This document shows positions 46,679 through 58,270 of a stretch of DNA of 64,000 nt, piece by piece. Source of the stretch: Coprinellus micaceus (Eukaryota > Basidiomycota > Agaricomycetes > Agaricales > Psathyrellaceae); contig OX596340.1 of the NCBI GenBank assembly GCA_951394405.1, forward strand, positions 62,001 to 126,000, in the 5' to 3' direction. Below the pieces are notes generated by a model, which was not told the origin of the DNA, did not search any database, and worked only from the letters and a program-made list of their open reading frames with translations. The translations under genes and the position numbers were made by a program. Position 1 is the first letter of the stretch, and each line of letters begins with the position of its first letter.

Positions 46679-47266
46679 GCGAATTTACGTAGCAAGGGGT
46701 TGCGAACTGACCAGATCCCCCCAGTAATCCAAGCATATCCCATAACATCGCCGAAAGAGACTGGTATATGTTCTCTACAGACTTCGTCATTATCAATTGG
46801 GCTCGGGGCGTTAAATCGATACTGGCAACATACTGGTAGGTGTTTACGTCCGGTTTGGTCTAACGGGGGAAGGTTCGATTGAGGGTCTGTCGAGTACCTG
46901 GTATTTATCTCGCGGGAAGGCGGTGTCTTAGGGCGGCGTATTCTACTATGCCGCACTGTGTGAGCATAGCTCGGGTTCTAACTCGGCCTTCCTCCGTCTC
47001 ACAGCCCGTGCGTCATCGTTTATCACGAGTAGACTTCCCGATAGACTGAGGTGTAAGACTTCGATCCCATACGTGTGATTCGTCGTTATCAGCATTACCG
47101 GTGCGTATTGAATCATTGAATATGTTTGACCCGAAGTGCCTGGTGCGGTTGTATTGAAATGTCTAGTGGGTTTCCGATGGGAAGGAACACGGTTCCACCA
47201 CACGCCCGGCGTCCATTCCTGTTGCACTGTCCTCCTGAACTCAATACTCCCCATGATCAGTGTCAT

Positions 47267-50200
47267 TCAACACACCAATTAAGGCGCAGGCTGTGGAAGA
47301 AGAGCCCACGCACAACCGTAGGTCCCATCCTGATACAGCGTGGATCTTCCTAGAATCGGTCTATATGTGCTCGAACAGGATTTCTATTCAACCGGAATAG
47401 TTCATTGGCCGCACAGGATTTTGAAGGGAGGCCTAGGCATCGCTTTGACTTGAACTCTAAAGCCAAAGAAGGTTAGATGATGTGATAGATAAATGCAGTG
47501 TGATATCTAAAAGAGTGGTTGCCGGAGTAGGAGCTCTCTTCCAGCCACTCTCAGATATCCGCTCGCTACGCAGAGTGGATGTAGGCCACCTGGAAGGCGG
47601 TCTTAACTTTCGAGGGTCTGCTCAATTCCGTTCCTCTCACTAGGACCCTCTTGTCAGACATCGGAATGAGGGATTCACTCTCATATGTTGTCACGGCGAG
47701 TATCCTCGTGTCTGTGCCTCCCTCATTCATCCAGCGTGCACCGCTTGTCAGTATGCTGCCTCATTGTGTGGCATTTGCCCTTGCGTATTGCGCATTTTGG
47801 GGTGCTCCTCGAATGCTTCCGGGAGGAGAGGTATCGGAGTGTGAATGACCCGTCGACGGATAGATTAAATAGCAGCCAATCATCATCCCCGGTATACGCC
47901 CCCGCGGGCGCTGTGCTTCAAGTATGAACTCGGGCTTGGAAGGCGATTCAAATTATCAGTATGACTGAAATCCTGTGGGCTATCGGGGGAGATGTGCATG
48001 AAGAGGGAGGAAGGACGTCACCTGGGGGCTGGTTGGGTGGATAGCCTCGAGCGGGCGGCGGGCGGAGTTCCTGTTCTGTCCGTAGAAAGCTGATCAGGAA
48101 CCCTGTCTTATTTCCAAAGCAGGCCTCTGCGCGGAATGAGATCCTTCCACGGCCTCGGAACCGTGCTGATACGATATGCCGGGGTCTCTGAGGTGGGATT
48201 TCAGTGCGCGGCGAGAACGACAGGGGTTGTCAACGTTCATTCGTGGGGGCTCGTCATTTGGCCAGACCGCAGCCCTGGCGCAAAGTCCACGTTCTAGACT
48301 CCCGTAGTGGTGCGGAACTAGTCGTCCGACTCGCCTATGCGAGCAGAGGGGGGTCACTCGTGCTAAGAGAAGCGAACGAAACGGGGCATGAGATAGATAG
48401 ACTCAGGCGAGTTAATAGCCTCTCTCCAGCAGTGCTGGCGGCTTATCGAGTGTGTATCCGTTGCCCATAAGCGAAAGAACCCGTCAATATCTACCAGGCT
48501 AGGAAGGTCGCCGCGGCGCGTCAGAGGTTGACTACCGTAACCTACAACCGCTGGAAGGACGCTGAACGTGCCCAAAGAGCCAGAGGAATGAGGCCGATCC
48601 TGTCCATGAGCGTTGAGGTACCAGAGGTTTTCAGACCCCTGGATGTCTAAACTCTCAAGAGGTATTCCTGTACAGGAGGGACAAGTAGGCAGTCGGCCAG
48701 AACATCGTCGATCATCCCCATTTCCGGCGGCGGTGGTGGTAGGGAAGACAAGGCGGATAACGGAGGGTGGGAAGAACGCTCCAAACTCTGTTGCCGAAGT
48801 TCGGCCGGGATTTGCCGACGCACTTCCAGGAATCGCCTCGTTCAGCAGGTCAAGACTCTGGTGTGATTCTTTTTTGAATGACATCTCGAGGGCATCGCCG
48901 TCAACTTCAGCCTTGATACGAATTCAGTATCCACACTGCACAGAGGTACGGTCACCGCAGAGAGACCCTCAACCGGTTGGGCAGTGTTCGCTCAATCGCG
49001 TTCCCTTCCTGCCTTCTGTCTTGCTCATTTCCACTCCTTTTATTAATTAAAGCTCTTTGGTAACTGTCCACCTTCTAGACCACGTCACACTCCGCAGGAC
49101 GTCTTCATCTCCTTTTGGGAGAGCCTTACATCTTTGGTCGCCCCTTGAATGCGGCTTAGCTGGGCGTAACTACTTTCAGAAGACATGAGTACTGAATGTT
49201 TCAGTACATTTCGTTTCAGTCTCGATGGAGAGGTAAACTCCTCGTTTCGTCTTTAACTGCACCCAACCATGGCGACTGGTCGACCCCGCACTATGGCCAC
49301 TCCTCAGTGCTTTGGAGACGATTGTAGGTAGCTATGCGACGTAGATTGAACGGTGAATGCGGAGGCGAGCGAAATGGATGTGCAGAATATGGGCTCCTTT
49401 CCGTATGCACGAGTGTTCCCAATCAAAACATGTAGGAATGGTCGTGTTCCGGGGTTTACGCTCGTTTTCGAATGCGACGAGAGACGGGTATGTGGTTTAT
49501 ATACCATGTAAATGCGCCAACGCGGGCCATATCTACCTCTCCACACACATCCCTCAAGACCCGAACGGGCCACCACAGCCGAAAATTCCCAGGGAGGGTA
49601 AACGGTTGTCATCTTATCTGATACGCGAGCGCACACCTCATTCCAGAGTGCCTTCGATGCGAGTCTCCTTATCCCCATCCATTCGGCAATCGTCCGTAGG
49701 ACTGCCGGAAAGGACCCCAAGTCGCTGAATAGGTCAAGGCGCCAGGCCCCATGAAGGCGTGTGCCTGTGGAACCATGACGATACTTGAGGCGATTGACAA
49801 TCCAATGCTGAAAAACAGTCAACTCCCTCCACACAGTTGAAACGCACGAGAAATTGAGAGCGAGTACGACCTCAATTCATTATATATTGAACACTCGTAA
49901 TGATGTCGGTTCAATACTTCCCGGCCAATATGTTCCCATTCGCCATCCACAAGGTGGGACCAGGCGGATCTTAAGGAAAGGTTCACAAGACGACTCGCAT
50001 CGTTGAAGCCGGGATCCATTTCATAACCTATGCGTATTAATAGCGCGGGGACTGCTAGTTACTCAGCTTTAGGCGTTCATTCGACGCGGTTATGCTGTCA
50101 ACTAGGTGAAAGGCAGGAAGAAGAGGGGTCCAAACGGAGTCGGAGAACCTCAGCTCTCTCGACAGCTTGGAAATTGTCTGTCAGCCGGAAAGAAAAAGGC

Positions 50201-50632
50201 ATCTAGACCACATCTTCGTACGTTAGAGTCGTCTTCAGGCATCCAAACGGTGGACTTACTCGGGCGGCTTTCCAGCGGCTAAACGGCTTAGAACTTGGTT
50301 TTATGCAATATTTGGAGATTGTACGTGAGCCAGGGAAAATGAAGGCGCTTGTGACCATGGTACAGCACACGGATCGCTTGCCGTGTGACCCCGAGTGGAC
50401 TGGATATCCATGGGAATTCCCCGCATTCGCGTTATGCTGTGTTCCTTCTTACCTGTTCACAAACGCTTTTGGAGACCAGACAATGTTCAAGTGACCTAAT
50501 CGAGGACTGCGCGGGGGAGAACCATCTCCAATACGTGTTCCAAATGGTATTTTTGGACTCAGGACCAGGTCACGTTCACCTCGAGCGATGACCTCCACAC
50601 CCACATGCAAGCAACGTGACCTGACCAGAAGG
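47267..50632. other. Gene-poor gap with a repeat-family fragment
   Basis: No confident gene was seen. The minus-strand 173-residue frame 48363-48884 and the 176-residue frame 49304-49834 look moderately protein-like but no domain is recognised and no exon structure supports them. The only explained feature is the R4 fragment near 48700-48820. Confidence 0.4.
48700..48820 (-). repeat. Fragment R4 of the R1-R3 repeat family, reverse orientation
   Basis: The reading GGTAGGGAAGACAAGGCGG, GGAGGGTGGGAAG, then TTCGGCCGGGATTTGCC matches the reverse complement of R2/R3 around 38535-38625 and 41958-42040. Spacing between landmarks is also conserved. Confidence 0.55.
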
Positions 50633-50640
50633 TATAAAGG
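50633..50640 (+). promoter_or_regulatory. TATA box of the small secreted protein gene
   Basis: TATAAAGG lies 95 bp upstream of ATG 50728, a normal distance for a fungal gene with a short leader. No other TATA-like word is closer. Confidence 0.6.
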
Positions 50641-50727
50641 CTCAGCAGTCTCAGCGATATTAGACACGGGCAACCGAATTCAAAGTCACAAAACAACTCC
50701 AACAAAACCAATCTCACTCTCACCACG

Positions 50728-51253
50728 ATGCTCTTCAAGTTCGTCACTGTCGCAGCTGCATTCGCGTCCATCGTCAGCGGTTCCGCCGTCAATCTCGAAG
50801 CTCGTCAGCAGGGCGGGCTCGCGACCTGCCAGATCAGGACCACCCCGTCGAACACCCCCAACGGTGGTTCTCTCTCTGAGGAGTTCATCCTCAGTAAGTA
50901 TATGTCCTCGCACATTTACAAACCCGCCTTGATATACCCCATTACAAATTAGTGTTCAACCGCGAGTACTCCAACGACCTCCCTCCCGGCAGCGCCATCG
51001 TCGTAAGTGCTCCTTCCATGGGATCTGCGGGTGTATTAACGGAGTAAAACTCACCCCGCCCTGACCATAGACTGGCTCCACCTCGTTCACCGGCCCCAGC
51101 GGCGGTGTCTATACCGTCACCAAGACCACTGGAGCCACCACCTTGACGGCTGACCAGACGCGCACCCTTCTGCGCGCCTGGGCGGGACAAACATTCGCGG
51201 GTGCTGGTCAGGTCGGTGTCACCAGCTGGCTCATTAACGGCGTCACCTGTTAG
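50728..51253 (+). CDS. Small secreted protein, 132 aa, three exons
   Basis: Exons 50728-50893, 50953-51002 and 51071-51253. Introns 50894-50952 (GTAAGT...AATTAG) and 51003-51070 (GTAAGT...CCATAG) have strong signals and keep phase. The start MLFKFVTVAAAFASIVSGSA is a classic signal peptide. LEAR-QQGG follows and may be a propeptide or Kex2-like cut. The mature part is rich in T, S and G (TGSTSFTGPSGGVYTVTKTT) and ends SWLINGVTC. Two cysteines remain in the mature chain and could pair. No family was recognised; it is a candidate apoplastic or cell-surface protein. A TATA box lies upstream. Confidence 0.85.
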
Positions 51254-51963
51254 GCGGCGTCTTCCATGCATGCCTGTGTCGAAATACACGACCTCACGCT
51301 TGTCAAGACCTTTTGCGGTGGTCGCGTTCCAAGGACTTTGTATACTTAGTTATGCCGTCAACTTCCTCTTGTACCCTGCGGAACTACGGCCTAGTCTAGT
51401 GTGTGCTCAATCAAATGTATAACTTGTGCCTCATGTTAGCGCCTGACATGGTAGCTCCTGATGTCATACAGTGCTCCTCGCAATATGCACCCTTCGCTGC
51501 TCTTGAAATGGAACTCAGCGTAGGATCCACAGTTGCGGTGCAGGTTCTATCAGATGCGATCCAGTCTTTTGGCTTATGAATGCACTTCCTTCTCATTTGT
51601 AATGCTCGTACGTATTTGGAACTCCCTGGGTTGTGAAGCCTTCTTCCGTATCGGAGACGTAGGTAACATTCTGGGGTGGCTCTAGGTCCAGAAGGGTCCA
51701 ATGAAGTCATGAATAATGCACGGCTCGCAGCTCTCGGAACCAGGCAAGTACACGAGAATTTGGTATAAAGTGTACAGAGCGCGACACGACTTCGCTACGG
51801 GTAGAACGGATGAGCTTACCCATGAAACGTTTCCACTCCACGCTTTAGCGCCCATAAAAATGTAAGAAGGTGCGAGGAACCTTGCCACTGCGAGCTTCTT
51901 CGCCGGATGGAGACAAGCACGGCATATACGCTTCCCCTTGTGGCCGTGGCCGCTTACTACCCC

Positions 51964-52072
51964 TCGGCGGTCACCTGAGCAACACAAGTTCCCAGGCTGC
52001 CAAGCCTGGCACACCCCCCGGGTATGCCAGGCTTGGCAGCCTGGGAACTCGTGTTGCTCAGGTGTCGGCGGT
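51964..52072. mobile_element. 93-bp snapback (foldback) element with 8-bp target duplication
   Basis: The element 51972-52064 is an almost perfect hairpin: two 44-bp arms beginning CACCTGAGCAACAC, with two mismatches and a 5-base loop. TCGGCGGT is duplicated at 51964-51971 and 52065-52072. The two arms are therefore the whole element. An 8-bp duplication suggests mobilisation by a hAT-type transposase; its RNA would be a long hairpin. Confidence 0.92.
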
Positions 52073-55000
52073 GTATTACCGGGTCGAGGTTAGTTTGCCG
52101 CCGTATGCTGTAGAGGGCATGTGGTAAGTAAGTGGAGTAGAACGTACTTAAACACTATCCCCAAGGTGGTCTCCATCCTCAGCACCCGTAATTCTACCCC
52201 GATCAAAGCATCCTCGTGCAGGCAATCGGCTGATTGAGTTTTTATGGGACTGTTGCCGTCACGGTACGACGGGGAACATTGCATTACGTTGATCTGCACG
52301 TCATCGGTGCCAAAGCAATTGACCTCCGAGCTTGTCGCTGTGCAAAATGTTGTAAATGCGTTAATATTATCACCATCCAGTGGGATGAAACACTAAAGGT
52401 GAGCTGGTGACTTTGCTTGTACGTGGGCCTCCGGTCCTGTGACTGGTCATGTCGTTGTCTGTACGTTTCGAATTATGCAGGCACGTTGTTTCGAGGGATC
52501 TCTCAGTCGATATCAAGAGAAGTTCTGGCCGTCGCCGAACCCACACTTTCTCTGTACTATCTCCGGAATACAAGTACATCCTACTCCTTGAGCTACAATC
52601 TGTGATTCGACATCCTCACTCGGAAGCCGTTCCAGCGCTGGCGGAGGGATATGACACAACCTCGAGCTGCACATCCTTCCGAAGTGCCACTGTAAGCATC
52701 GGAACCCGAGTCCGAACACGCTAGTCCCTAGATATAATTGAGCACGTTCTCCTGAAGCCACGGCGGGTGTAGCAAGGTACGTTAAGGTTAAATTCGGAAG
52801 TGCACGGCCTCGGACCGAGGACCAGTGGAAGGCCACGGTGTGTAAGTTCAGAAGTCCGAGAGATATCCGAAGCGGGACGCCAAAGCTTCGCCCTCAATGC
52901 CCTCATCGAACGAACTACCATGGTCGCTCGGGTATTCTACCATTACTGATGGTGTCAGTTCGTGAATGAAATGAGTATACATCCCCCCAGTGAGAGTGGA
53001 GGAAGGCTAACAGGTATGTGCAAGGGGACTTGCGCGCAATAGGAACGGTGCATTCAGGCAAGAGGCGGCGGCGCTGATGAGCTGATGATCACACCGGCTC
53101 GAGCGTGGCATTTTATCACGGCAATTCCCGGCCGTCGTTCGGCAACCCTCTCGAACTGCTCCGTTCTCTTGCCCCTCATTCCTGGCCACTATGACTGAGA
53201 TACTTACTTCCTTCATAATCCCGCACTGCAGATTTCCCTTCTGCCGAACCACTCTGGAACCACTACGATGCAATATCTCGGTCTGGGGTTGGACCCCTTC
53301 TCTAGACCAACACGGTTCGTCAGCTGGCTCAATCGACGTCTCAACGATAGCTGGGAGGGCGACCCCGATTCCCCTCCGTATTCCCCGGCACTATCCCATA
53401 CGTGGATCCGATTTGAATTAAAGTCGTCATGGAGCAGCTTGCTTTTCACCGCTCATCGCCGCCTTTGCCTCATTGTCGGTCCACCGCAGCGTGCCATACG
53501 TGTCGCCGCATTGGACGCTGGATACCTCGTTGGACCTAATTCGAAATGAAATCCTGCGTTTGCCCCACTATAATGCGAGAAGATTAGGTTTCCACTAGTT
53601 CATCCAACAAATCCGCCGTGGCACGGATTCACCGGGGCACCCTCTGTCCCCACGTCAGAACCTCCCACTCCAGGACTCGGCAAGAGTATGACCTCCCTCG
53701 AAGTGCGGCTCGGCGCCTGGTTTGCTCTCGGGCTTTGAGGAGATGTTATACTAAGCTGCGCTATGTGAACTGGATAGGCGAATACTAGGTCCAGGGGTCT
53801 CACAGATCGCTGTCGTGCTACGCCTTGGCTGAGGTTGTGAGTCCCTACTTCCTCGGATGGCACTCCCTTGGCTATACCCACTCTGCTCGGCGGTCTCACC
53901 AAACTACATGTACGCCAAAACCCCGAGGATATTGACTCTTCCGGGTCCTGGAACTGGCTTCTTTTTCGACGTGCTGCTCATCTGGACGTGCACTCCAGAG
54001 CTCCGCAGACGTTCTTCAAGGCACACTGGGCCCATTGTCAAACTGCGTGCCCGAAGAACTGGATCATCTGTCTCTTCTTATTGTGCGCTGGATGGGCACA
54101 CGCTTGAAATACTTCCCCGGGCGATTTCCTCTGACCGTCCGTCGTGGTGCAACCCGGCGTCGGTGTTGGACCTGTGTCAGCTCCCACTTGAGTCATTACC
54201 CTGTTTCCTTCTACGTGGGGATGCACCCTCTCAGGTACCATAATCGCACATCGAATTATGCTACCTCCAGCACACTCCCACACACCGAAAATTCTCGACC
54301 GGGGGTTGGAGCTCCTCCACAGGCTATCCAAGCTATACACCTTTCGATCCTACTCCCGATGGTTTGGCCCGAAAGCCCACGATACGAATCGTGGATACCA
54401 ATGAGCTGTTCGCCACTCATGTGGCGGGATTTGGAAGCGAGGGGAGTACTCGCGGTGATGGTGTAGTGCACCGTGTGCACGACCTACCAACCGCACATCT
54501 CACCAAAGGTTCATGGGAGAGCCAGACGCTGCTGGGAAGCCGACGCCATCGCACGTCGTGATAGTTCGGTGCCCCCGACATCAGGAAAATCATAAGTTAC
54601 TTTTTTGCGCTTGTGCAAGCCATAAAAAGCGTCGAAACGTGCCGAAACGTGCCCAAAAGCGCGGAAAGCTGGAAAGCTGAGAATCCAGGTCTCTCTATGG
54701 GAAAAGCCGGCACAAGACCCTGTCAATCTGACTGATTCAATACAATCCACCTACCCAATTGTAGTAAGTTCGTTACAAAACATTCAAGGCTCCACCACGA
54801 TTTTGCTTTTTCGCTTGCGGCAAGCGAAAAAGCGCCGAAAAGCTGGCAATCAAGGTGCGAATTTGCTGATGGAGTCGTCGTTGAATTGTGTGATTGCGAA
54901 GTGGATTGAATTGAAATTCGGTTCAATTTGACAGCAACACCACACATCCATATTCCTCTTGTACAGCATGACCGAACAAGCCCCAGAAACACGGAGGCTC

Positions 55001-55132
55001 GGTCCTCCTCAATATAAAAACGAATATCAGGCAGTACATGATAAATTTACGATTCATGAATCAACCTCGTATCGCTGGTGACAGGATGCTGGGAAGGGTG
55101 GGGGGTTGAACCGATCAAGTTCCTTCGACGTG
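52073..55132. other. No confident gene; possible decayed gene near 53.8-54.5 kb
   Basis: Frames at 53857-54466 change frame repeatedly. One reads LTKLHVRQNPEDIDSSGSWN then LLFRRAAHLDVHSRAP, with a leucine-repeat look as in F-box associated proteins; another continues EELDHLSLLIVRWMG. This could be a relic of an F-box-type gene but the evidence is thin. The fragment R5 (53115-53190) is the only other item explained. Confidence 0.3.
53115..53190 (+). repeat. Fragment R5 of the R1-R3 repeat family
   Basis: CACGGCAATTCCCGGCCG, TTCGGCAACC and a C/T-rich tail (CTCTTGCCCCTCATTCCTGG) match the R2 landmark CGGCAAATTCCGGCCG...CTCGGCACTC and its C/T-rich continuation at 38540-38625. Confidence 0.45.
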
Positions 55133-55140
55133 TATATAAA
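55133..55140 (+). promoter_or_regulatory. TATA box of the 331-aa secreted protein gene
   Basis: TATATAAA lies 141 bp upstream of ATG 55274. Confidence 0.6.
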
Positions 55141-55273
55141 CCCGAATTTTCCAGCAAATCAACCTCGGGACCCTCGGTTCATCGCTTTCTTCCTCTTCAT
55201 CTCACATATCCACTTCCTTGAGGCTTTGCCGACCACTCCTTTCCCAACAGTCTTTACAGCTCCACTCAGCAAA

Positions 55274-56577
55274 ATGCGGTTTACTACCCTGTTCTCCCTT
55301 GCCACGTTGTTTGCGTCCTTCCATACCGTTTTCGCCGACGCTCCCACGATCGACGAGCTCATTGAGATCAGCGGGGTTGCGACTGGTCCCTCAGAATTCA
55401 ACGAAGAGGGGTATCGCACTCTCGCTGCGTTGAGAGAAGCCGCTCATGTTCCGACCCCGACCACTCCCAAAGCCCGTTCGGAGAATGGTATCTTGGGCAG
55501 GATGACTAACGCCGAGAGACTCGCCAATGGTTTGCCTCTAAAGTCACCTGCGCGCAGGAGGCGTCCGAGAACACCTTTGAACCGTCGTACGCCATCGTCT
55601 CTAGTAACCCACTTGATAATCTCGCGCTGACCCCCCGATCTGCAGTCGACGCCCGTTCGCAAGTCTCTCCCGGACCCCCTTTAACCCTTTCTGGGCGTCT
55701 CGCACTCCGTGACGCATCTGGAAACAGGTTCGGATACGTCAAGGCTGCTCTTCTCAATAATGCCCACATGGGGGTCATCCAGGACGTCGACCAAGCCCTT
55801 CGGGTGTCTGTCACCTTTGACGCCCTCCAAGCTAGCCCGTCGCAGCTACAAGTCAGCCTTTTGGTGAGCAAATCCATATCGGACTCTTGCCTCTGCGACC
55901 ACTCACACATCGCTAGAACTTGAATGTGGCCGGATACCCGCTTCTGACGCTTATCCAAGGTCGCGATAATGAGAACCAGGATCTCTCGGCCAATTCCTTC
56001 CATTACGTCTACTCCGGGGGAGGCGCCGAACCAGGATGTAAGGACAATCTATCCGAGCTTTGGAACGACCGATTGTAACCTCTTGTCCCCACAGCTGGTC
56101 CTGGATCTACAGGTGTGGATGGCCAAAACACGTACACGGCCGCCACTGGCAAATCTCGCATCGCCCAGACCGACGTTGTATGTTTCTGTCGCTGTGACAC
56201 CATTTCCTTCGTTGACAATCCCTCCAGTGGACGCTCGATCGCTCGAATTTGCAGTTGACCCCAACTTGGATCAACGCGAACGGAGGTACGTATCTGTTAC
56301 CTTGCACACTGGCATATGGCACACTCGCCCTTCACCGGAACGACGTGGGTAACTAACCAGTCTGTTTTCTTCAGACGCCAAGACATTCTTCTTTTATACA
56401 CAGTCCACTGCTATCTATGGGCTTGTTGACCCCACCAGTTTCGAAGCAAAATATCCAGCACCGGTATCGGGCCCCTATGTGAGTTTTGGAAAGCTAAAGT
56501 TATCACCTTCGAAGCCCACTGACGATGTGATTTCGAAGACTTACTATATCGAGCTTGAGGACTTGCCTGCTTCTTGA
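55274..56577 (+). CDS. Predicted secreted protein, 331 aa, six exons
   Basis: Exons 55274-55586, 55646-55863, 55917-56037, 56095-56177, 56228-56285 and 56375-56577; lengths sum to 996 nt and every junction keeps phase. Introns are 59, 53, 57, 50 and 89 bp with GT-AG ends. The start MRFTTLFSLATLFASFHTVFA is a signal peptide. A basic region with RMTNAERLANGLPL and ARRRRPR follows. The rest (GYVKAALLNNAHMGV, NLNVAGYPLLTLIQG, VWTLDRSNLQLTPTWINANG, TFFFYTQSTAIYGLVDP) has the layout of a basidiomycete secreted family of unknown function that I recall by its W-N-x-DG and FYTQ-type motifs. The last exon could have a further intron from 56487, so the C-terminus is less sure. Confidence 0.82.
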
Positions 56578-57207
56578 GGGGTACCACTGTCCCCCTCGAA
56601 CCGCAAACGCAACTTTTCCTTTTACCGATGGACCCAAGTACGACTAGAAAACGTTTGACGGAGTTAGTATTCGTCATATTATTATACCAGCGATATTTGA
56701 GATCTCCCATACGATGCGTGGTGACGAACTGGGAGATTGCCTCAGACTTGGTGCACTCGAGCGCCGTCATGAGACCACGCGGAGCAGTAAGACACCTTAC
56801 CGTAATAGTCAACACTTCACCACTCGTTCGCGATGGGGTTCGTTTGAACCGCTGGTTGGATGCTCACATATCCCGATTCTTTTGGGGCCCGACGTCTTCC
56901 TTTCTCTGGGGATCGGCTAATATGGAAGTCCGATATACTGTTAGCCCGAGCTTTGGGTGCCTTCCTACCACAAGATTCATCGGGGCTATAGATTGTCGTG
57001 GGGCGGGAGCAGGACGCACAAACTCACCGGGTACAAAGGGTATTAATCGCCGCTGGGGACTACAGCGTTCCACCGCCGGAAGAGTATATGCATATAAAAT
57101 TGAACATGTTCGCACGTAGGTCCTCCCGCCCCCTCGAATGTATCGATATCGAGGGCTTGAATGGCTGGCACCTGTTGTCCAGAACGAACTCGTGACGAGG
57201 AAAGTTT
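56578..57207. other. No feature seen
   Basis: The gap between convergent genes (secreted protein on plus, membrane protein on minus) holds no supported gene. Open frames here show no domain. Confidence 0.45.
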
Positions 57208-58270
57208 CTACACCCCCCTTTCAAGTACGCCCCCGCCAGTCGTGGCGTATCTCCTCCAAATACGCTTCAGGCGCCCTGAAAGCGGACGCATTGGTTCCTC
57301 AAGTGGAATCCAGAAGGTGTGCAGAGACCCGCAGAACGCGCCCGCACACATCGCGCCGACCAACAAGCCTATCGCTACGAGACCTAGAGCTTCGAGGAAA
57401 TGCCAGCCCCCTTTCCGGTATGTGGTCGACACTGCATTCAGCAGGGGCTCGAAGAAATTTGTCATAAGAGTCGCTGCGATCCCGTTGAGTAGCGCCAGAC
57501 TCCAGCAGAACAGAAATAAATCTATGGTATTGAGTGAAAACGATTCGATATAGAGAACTCGAGTGTAACTTTAAACATACCATAGTCCTCCTCGAAGAGC
57601 CAAGGAACGATCTCCCTCGGGCCCGATTCATAAAGGCTCAACCAGTAAAGGCTAGCCGGCGCCAGTCGTGAGCCTCGTGCGCATCCTGTCGACAAACACA
57701 CTCACAGCAGTGAGAAGATGGACCCATACGCCCACTCGACTCCCTTTGACCCCGCCTCGTTGCCGGTGTACGAGAGATATGCTTTCGTCGTTCCGAATGA
57801 AAGTGCTATGGCGGAGACGAGAAGGCGATAGCCCGTAATTGACGGTCGTTTCTTCCAGCCAAACGACCTGGCTTCAAACTTGTCTGTTGTGTCGTAAATG
57901 GGGATGACTATGCCGGCTTTTAAGCAAGCATCTCGAAGAGGGTCCATCAAGTCAGTCTGGAAGAGCCACTTTGGCCTCGCAGTTTCGTTCCCATCTAAGT
58001 ATGATAGAAAGAAGACACTATTGGCACGTGAGTCGAACATTTGGGTTGAGTACCATGAGAGGTGGGTACGTACACCAGGAAGAACCCAAGTCCCCCGATC
58101 CATTCAATTGTCACCGACCCAATCGCAGAGGGGGAAAGTGCTTTGGCTGTACCCAAAGCGATGGTGACGAGAGTCAAGATGACGCGGTACGGCGTTATCT
58201 TCGGGTGCCATCCTGTGCGCGGCTCGGGGGTAATTATCCATCCCTTCCTGTGCGGCAATGAGCTGTTCAT
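57208..58270 (-). CDS. Multi-pass membrane protein, 292 aa, four exons
   Basis: Minus-strand exons 58270-58074, 58017-57706, 57636-57581 and 57521-57208 (879 nt). Introns 58018-58073 (GTACGT...AATAG), 57637-57705 (GTGAGT...TTGAG) and 57522-57580 (GTATGT...CATAG) keep phase. Hydrophobic segments: YRVILTLVTIALGTAKALS, YRLLVSAIALSFGTTKAYLS, LFLFCWSLALLNGIAATLM and LEALGLVAIGLLVGAMCAGA. The first two sit in an internal duplication (ITPYR...LGTAKA...EW and ITGYR...FGTTKA...EW). A paralogue with the same last exons lies at 63348-64000. Family not recognised; function unknown. Confidence 0.82.

Noticed and set aside
48363..48884. 173-residue minus-strand gene
   Set aside because: No domain, no exon support, and it overlaps repeat fragment R4; kept only as a possibility.
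49304..49834. 176-residue minus-strand gene
   Set aside because: No recognisable family or splice logic.
53857..54466. F-box or leucine-rich gene
   Set aside because: Frame changes several times and no start or F-box motif is visible; at most a relic.
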